A stretch of 64,000 bases of DNA, taken from NCBI RefSeq assembly GCF_002736145.1, contig NZ_CP024160.1:1612001-1676000 (forward strand), given 5' to 3'. Positions 59,666-64,000 of the stretch are shown one piece after another. A program made the translations under genes and the position numbers. Each line of letters begins with the position of its first letter. Position 1 is the stretch's first letter. This DNA is from Collinsella aerofaciens (GTDB taxonomy: Bacteria; Actinomycetota; Coriobacteriia; Coriobacteriales; Coriobacteriaceae). The notes below the pieces were generated by a model that was not told the origin of the DNA, did no database searches, and saw only the letters and a list, made by a program, of their open reading frames with translations.

Positions 59666-60883
59666 TCAACGGTCATCGTCCTTCAGCAAGCGCCACAGCG
59701 TTGTTCGGCTTATGCCCAGCACCTCCGCCGCACGGGTTCGGTTGCCATGGAGATGGTCTACAACCAGATGCGCGATATCTCGCTCGGTATCGATCAACGG
59801 TCGCAGGATATACAGGTCGCTTTCGAGTGTCGGGGCGCCAAAGGTTGCAGTCTTAATCACGTCCTCTTGGGCTAGCACTTCCTCCGCCACAGCGCGATCC
59901 ACCGTGCCCGCCCCCACCAATATATACAGTCGTTCCGAGACCTCGCGGAGCTGCAGATAGTTGCGCGGCCAGCGGTAAGCATCGAGCGCCTTCGTCGCCG
60001 CGGCAGACAGCGTGGGCGCTGCCGTCCCAAATGCATCAGCGAGATATTCCAAATACCGCGCAACCTTCGTCGACGCGGCTCCCTGCTCGGCGATTGCCGG
60101 TGCCACGCCCACCGCACAGGCGAAGCGCTCGGTCACAAAGGCGGCTTGATCACTTTCGCTGCCACCCGGCATGTCATTCGCCGTCAGCACCACATGACAG
60201 CGCGTCGCCAACGCGGTGTCGGCCATCGTGGAAACGAGCTCGCGGAGGCGCTGGGGGCCAACCGCATTCCAGCCCGCAATGCAAAGTGTCAGCCCCGTTT
60301 GGAACAGCGGCGATTCGGCGCTTTTGAGCACGTGGCGCCAGCCGCGATCGGTGAGCTCATCGAGCGCAACGGCAACAAAGGGCTGATCGGCAAAAGGGCC
60401 ATCCAGATAGAGGCGCTTGGCAATCTCGACCTGGCCCGCGCCCAGCTCGCCCTCGAGCATAAGGGGCACACCTCGCGCATAGCTCTCGGCGACCGGCGCA
60501 GCCACCGCGGCCGCCCCCTCAACGATGCCGTACGCGCTCGATTCGTAGCGGGCCTCAACTTCGTCGGCATTGAGCCACTCGACGCCCGCATGTGCCGCGG
60601 CGCCGCGCACCTCGCGGACCACGACGACCCAAAGGCCCCCGCCCTCTTTGTCGGTGGGGCGAACGGTCAGGCTCAAGCGCGTACCCGCACGTCCCATAAC
60701 CAGACGCGCGCCGTCTCCTATACGGTCGAGGCGTTCGGCAACAAAAGCCGCCACACCCCGCTCAAGCGCCGCGTCATTCATGGTCGAAATCGCGACGTCC
60801 CCACGCGCATCAATTGCCAATGCCGAGGCCCCGGCAGCAGCCAGGGCCTCGGTCAAGATGTTCAGCTTGGCATCGCTGTCCAT
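59666..60883 (-). CDS. NtrC-like regulator with degenerate AAA+ domain and Fis-type HTH
   Basis: 405 residues. The C-terminus, GNRTRAAEVLGISRTTLWRL, is a clear Fis-type helix-turn-helix. The middle has the order of a sigma54 activator but eroded: LEGELGAGQVEIAKRLYLDG replaces Walker A GESGTGKE, no GAFTGA loop is seen, and YRWPRNYLQLREVSERL replaces WPGNVRELRN. The N-terminal 130 residues resemble a PAS-like or PrpR-type sensory part (AIDARGDVAISTMNDAAL). ATP hydrolysis and sigma54 contact are therefore doubtful; it may act as a plain DNA-binding regulator. Its gene lies downstream of yeiH on the same strand. Confidence 0.8.
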   Translation of the reverse strand: MDSDAKLNILTEALAAAGASALAIDARGDVAISTMNDAALERGVAAFVAERLDRIGDGARLVMGRAGTRLSLTVRPTDKEGGGLWVVVVREVRGAAAHAGVEWLNADEVEARYESSAYGIVEGAAAVAAPVAESYARGVPLMLEGELGAGQVEIAKRLYLDGPFADQPFVAVALDELTDRGWRHVLKSAESPLFQTGLTLCIAGWNAVGPQRLRELVSTMADTALATRCHVVLTANDMPGGSESDQAAFVTERFACAVGVAPAIAEQGAASTKVARYLEYLADAFGTAAPTLSAAATKALDAYRWPRNYLQLREVSERLYILVGAGTVDRAVAEEVLAQEDVIKTATFGAPTLESDLYILRPLIDTERDIAHLVVDHLHGNRTRAAEVLGISRTTLWRLLKDDDR

Positions 60884-61032
60884 GGTTCGCCCCGTCTCCA
60901 GCCACGACCCTTATCTGTGGCTTGGCATCTCAAGTGTTTCAAAATTGAACGATATTGCTCACCAAACACTATAGGGCAGAAAGCGCCGTCCTGCGAGTAT
61001 AGGTGTTGCCCCGCATCGCCATCCTGGCGGGG

Positions 61033-61095
61033 CGATAAGAGCTCTTCGGGACTTATAAACCTGCGGACAAGCCATACCCGCAAGAGCTCCTATCG
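61033..61095. repeat. Stem-loop region between yeiH-like gene and regulator
   Basis: CGATAAGAGCTCTT and AAGAGCTCCTATCG pair around about 35 bases, next to a CCCCGC/GCGGGG hairpin at 61011-61034. It occupies most of the 265-base gap 60884-61148, which has no gene. It could be the 3' end of the transporter transcript or a leader for the regulator. Confidence 0.5.
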
Positions 61096-61148
61096 CTCCA
61101 CCGCAAGCTTGCGCTCACCGGCAACCAGCACGCAAATAAGCTACTTCT

Positions 61149-62183
61149 CTACCAGATTCCCAGCACGTGCTGCATTCCCAAACTCATGCACGCAATGCCA
61201 ATCCAGCAGCAAAAGCCCAGCGCGATGGGCTTGCCGCCCTTTTTGACCAGCTCGACGATATCGGTATTAAAGCCAATAGCCGCCATGGCCATCACGATAA
61301 AAAACTTCGACAGCTCCTTGATGGGCGCCGTGATGGACACGGGAAGCTGAAGCACCGTGGTGATTACGCTCGCCAGCACAAAGAACAGCACAAACATGGG
61401 AAACGCGCGTTTCAACGAGAACGTGCTTTTGGCGTCGCCCCCGGCCTTGCGCGCCAGATGCATCTGCCAGCACGCAAGGACCAACGTGATGGGGATAATG
61501 GCCAACGTCCTGGTGAGCTTGACCACCGTGGCGCTCTCGAGCACATTGGCGCCGGGATGCATGCTGTCCCAAGCGCTCGCCGCAGCCGTTACGGACGAGG
61601 TGTCGTTGATGGCGGTGCCGGCAAACAGGCCAAAGCCCTCGTTGGTCAGTCCGAGCATGCCTCCGAGCGTTGGAAACACGAGCGCCGCGATAACGTTAAA
61701 CAGGAAGATGACCGAAATAGCCTGGGCAATCTCTCGATCGTCGGCATCGATGACGGGTGCGGTCGCGGCGATGGCCGAACCGCCGCAAATCGACGAACCC
61801 ACACCCACAAGCGTCGCAATCTTGCCCGGCACGTTCATGACGCGGCAGAGCACAAAGGCGATGACAAGCGAGGTCGAGATCGTCGCCACGATAATCGGCA
61901 GCGACTGGGCGCCCTTGGACAGAATCTGGGAGAGGTTCATGCCAAAGCCAAGCAGGATAACCGCGTACTGCAAAACTTTTTTGGACGTATAGGTAACACC
62001 GGCGGCGAGCTGTTCGCGACGATTCTTGGGAAAGACAAGCGCCAGGACCATGCCAAAGAGGATGGCAAATACCGGCCCGCCGACCACCTCAATCTGTTTG
62101 CCGAGCAGCGTTGCGGGGATAGCGATGATCAGGCAGAACAAGACACCCTTCCAGCGCTCGCGTACGGTATTCGCCAGTTGCAT
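61149..62183 (-). CDS. YeiH family putative sulfate exporter (UPF0324)
   Basis: 344 residues with about ten membrane helices. VTYTSKKVLQYAVILLGFGM near 63, VGVGSSICGGSAIAATAPVI near 125 and LFAGTAINDTSSVTAAASAW near 184 are the conserved parts of the YeiH/PSE family. GAAGGAA lies before ATG 62183. Members are proposed anion exporters; some occur with sulfonate or cysteine catabolism. A GntR-type regulator gene is divergent from it 190 bases away and is the natural candidate to control it. No metabolic genes are beside it. Confidence 0.9.
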   Translation of the reverse strand: MQLANTVRERWKGVLFCLIIAIPATLLGKQIEVVGGPVFAILFGMVLALVFPKNRREQLAAGVTYTSKKVLQYAVILLGFGMNLSQILSKGAQSLPIIVATISTSLVIAFVLCRVMNVPGKIATLVGVGSSICGGSAIAATAPVIDADDREIAQAISVIFLFNVIAALVFPTLGGMLGLTNEGFGLFAGTAINDTSSVTAAASAWDSMHPGANVLESATVVKLTRTLAIIPITLVLACWQMHLARKAGGDAKSTFSLKRAFPMFVLFFVLASVITTVLQLPVSITAPIKELSKFFIVMAMAAIGFNTDIVELVKKGGKPIALGFCCWIGIACMSLGMQHVLGIW

Positions 62184-62376
62184 ATGGGATTCCTTCTTTC
62201 TATTTCACGTTTGCGACGGCTTATGATACGGCAACATCGAGCACAGTCTCGCGCAAACAAAGACTAAGATGCCGCAATAGTTCTCGGGCGACAGTCGAAT
62301 TACTCACCGCGGAGAGCTGATTCGCGGCATAATAAACAACTGACATATGAGTTTGATAGAACGGTTGCGAGGCACT

Positions 62377-63078
62377 ATGGAAGAATCGATGCACGTCGGC
62401 GAGCAAGAAACAAGCCTACAAGACCAGTCCTACCACACCATTCGACGCAAAATCGTCTATCTGGACTATAAGCCGGGCGAAAAGCTAGGCGTCAAGCAGC
62501 TTTGCGACGACCTAGATATGGGGCGCACCCCCGTGCGCGAGGCTTTGGTTCGTTTGGCGCAGGAAGGCCTGGTGCGTACCGTGCCCCAAAGTGGCACCTA
62601 TGTCTCGCCCATCAACCTCACCCTTGCCGAGAGTGCCTGCTACATTCGCGAGCACCTGGAAAAGCAGGTAATTGTGGAGTGCTGCGCCCGTGCCACCTCG
62701 GCCGGCATCGAGCAGCTCGACCGCGCCATCGTGCTGCAGGAAAAGGCCATGGCCGAAGAGGATCGCATCGGCTTCTTTTTGAGCGACAACCTCATGCATC
62801 ACATGATTTTTAGCATCGCATGTCGCAGCACCGTGTGGTCGTGGCTCGAAGAGACCAATGCCGACCTGGAGCGCTTCCGCTGGCTGCGCGCCGCCACGCA
62901 GGTTCTCGACAATCAGGACATCGTGAACGAGCACAAGCAGATTCGCCGCGCTATTGCCGGTCGCGACCCCATCGAAGCGAGCTTTTTGGTCAGCAAGCAC
63001 CTGCACATGATGTTCCGCAACCAAACCGAGGTTCTGGACCAGTTCCCCGAGTACTTCGAGACCAGCAAGCTCCGCTAA
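62377..63078 (+). CDS. GntR family regulator (FadR/FCD type)
   Basis: 233 residues from ATG 62377, preferred over ATG 62347 because GAGG lies five bases upstream. The winged helix has DYKPGEKLGVKQLCDDLDMG then RTPVREALVRLAQEGLVRTV and PQSGTYVSPI. The C-terminal FCD domain has IREHLEKQVIVECC, FFLSDNLMHHMIFSIACRST and EHKQIRRAIAGRDPIEASF, with the Asp/His positions that bind a metal or acid ligand. Divergent from the YeiH-like gene, which it likely regulates in response to an organic acid. The second IS copy lies six bases after its stop and has not damaged the frame. Confidence 0.9.
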   Translation: MEESMHVGEQETSLQDQSYHTIRRKIVYLDYKPGEKLGVKQLCDDLDMGRTPVREALVRLAQEGLVRTVPQSGTYVSPINLTLAESACYIREHLEKQVIVECCARATSAGIEQLDRAIVLQEKAMAEEDRIGFFLSDNLMHHMIFSIACRSTVWSWLEETNADLERFRWLRAATQVLDNQDIVNEHKQIRRAIAGRDPIEASFLVSKHLHMMFRNQTEVLDQFPEYFETSKLR

Positions 63079-63084
63079 CCTGCC

Positions 63085-64000
63085 AAAACCACCACAAAGG
63101 GGACAGTGAACTGCGCCCCGAAACTTGGACTGAATAAATAGCGACTACGCCGCAAGGGCCCGGTCCCGGAACTCCTCCGGCGTCAGGCCCTTCAATCTTA
63201 CCTGCCTGCGCCGCGTGTTCCAATGGACTATGTACTCCTCCAGGTCGCGCTTGAAGTCCTCGAAGCTGCCCCACTCCCTGCCGCGGTAGAACTCGTCCTT
63301 CACGTGGCCGAAGAGCTGCTCGGTGGCGGCGTTGTCGACGCAGTTCCCCTTGCGCGACATGCTCTGGGTGATGCCCGCCCCCTCCAGCCTGGAGGTGTAG
63401 GACTCGTGCTGGTACTGCCAGCCCATGTCCGAGTGCATGGTCGGTGCCGCCCCGTCGGGCAGGGCCTCGAGGAGCCGGTCGAGCATCCTGTGCTGCTGGG
63501 CGAGGTCCGGCGAGGTCGATATGTCGCTCGCCACGATCTCCTTCGTGCAGAAGTCGAGCACCGGGGCCCAGTAGGCCTTGGCGCCGGCGACCTTGAACTC
63601 GGTGACGTCGGTGCCGAGCTTCTGCCACGGCCCCTCGGCGCCGAAGTCCCTCGCGATGACGTTCTCGAACGTGCTCCCCACGAGCCCCCTGTAGGAGCTG
63701 TACCGGCGGCGGGAGCCCCGGCGGCGTATCCCGCACCGGATGCCCATCTCGCGCATCATCTTGAGCACGGTCTTGTCGGCCACGACCGCGCCCAGCTCGG
63801 CGCGCAGGCACATGGCTATCTGCCGGTGCCCGCAGCCGTTGGCGGTGCGCGAGAATATCTCGGCCGCGGCGTCGCGCAGCTCGGGCCTGGTCGGCCTCCG
63901 CGGGTGCGCCAGCGCGTAGTAGTAGGTCGACCTCCTGAGCCCCGAGCACTCCAGCAGGTGGCGCAGGGAGTGCCCCTCCGCCCTCAGCGCCCCCACCGCC
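63085..64000 (-). mobile_element. IS150-like insertion sequence, second copy (cut by window end)
   Basis: The left terminal repeat (CCACCACAAAGG, from 63089, with AAAA before it) and the following about 910 bases match 16697-17612 by eye without difference. The rest lies beyond base 64000. Insertion is six bases after the GntR stop. Confidence 0.93.
63145..64000 (-). CDS. IS150-like transposase OrfB, partial (5' end outside window)
   Basis: Same frame and residues as the first copy: catalytic Asp in LGTDVTEFKV and TMHSDMGWQY, Glu in NAATEQLFGHV, ending RDRALAA. The start and the A7 frameshift site fall beyond the window. It should be functional if the rest of the copy is intact. Confidence 0.92.
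   Translation of the reverse strand, partial: AVGALRAEGHSLRHLLECSGLRRSTYYYALAHPRRPTRPELRDAAAEIFSRTANGCGHRQIAMCLRAELGAVVADKTVLKMMREMGIRCGIRRRGSRRRYSSYRGLVGSTFENVIARDFGAEGPWQKLGTDVTEFKVAGAKAYWAPVLDFCTKEIVASDISTSPDLAQQHRMLDRLLEALPDGAAPTMHSDMGWQYQHESYTSRLEGAGITQSMSRKGNCVDNAATEQLFGHVKDEFYRGREWGSFEDFKRDLEEYIVHWNTRRRQVRLKGLTPEEFRDRALAA

Noticed and set aside
1-64000. Prophage or integrative element
   Set aside because: No integrase, phage structural genes or attachment-site pair were seen; only the IS150-like copies are clearly mobile.

Overview
The window is a GC-rich chromosomal stretch of a Gram-positive bacterium with cell-wall sorting signals of the LAxTG type, lipoteichoic-acid-synthase-like and SipW-type surface machinery, and many long intergenic palindromes. 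By gene content and sequence style I read it as a gut coriobacterium, most likely Collinsella. That assignment is recognition, not a database result.

Layout. 1-7.2 kb: end of a DUF4143 protein, a low-molecular-weight tyrosine phosphatase, a TIGR04076 protein with a pyridoxal/pyridoxamine kinase, then a MarR regulator in an overlapping operon with a heterodimeric ABC exporter. 7.3-14.2 kb: Tex, a transaldolase-family aldolase, a HAD phosphatase and an RlmKL-type rRNA methyltransferase. 14.3-20.5 kb: a potassium module (KdpE, a short KdpD, a small membrane protein, Kup) split by an IS150-like insertion sequence. 20.7-24.1 kb: nitroreductase and LtaS-like sulfatase.

24.5-38 kb is the most distinctive part, a minus-strand surface locus. 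It holds a SipW-type signal peptidase, three TasA-like proteins with SipW-type signal peptides, a 1,831-residue beta-helix/InlB-repeat adhesin and a LAATG-anchored protein, five of the six genes tightly packed or nearly so. Upstream lies a 1,362-residue FG-GAP/fibronectin protein ending in LANTGD. I infer a SipW-dependent surface fibre with its own adhesin and wall anchor. Three poly-C tracts lie upstream of sipW. 38-46 kb: an array of about eight palindromes, a flavodoxin-like protein, a second ABC exporter pair, tandem coiled-coil LANTGD proteins and the SRP RNA.

46.5-64 kb: an in-frame fusion of TadA (tRNA adenosine deaminase) to a glycerate kinase, tRNA-Ser(UGA), a TetR regulator, LemA, IlvE, a DedA protein, CysE, a third ABC exporter pair with its own MarR, a nitroreductase, a degenerate NtrC-like regulator, a YeiH transporter with a divergent GntR regulator, and a second IS copy cut by the window end.

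Intergenic DNA is unusually structured. At least six kinds of palindromic element occur, several in two or three copies, including a family with a constant core and a locus-specific outer stem (24.1, 24.4 and 38.6 kb).
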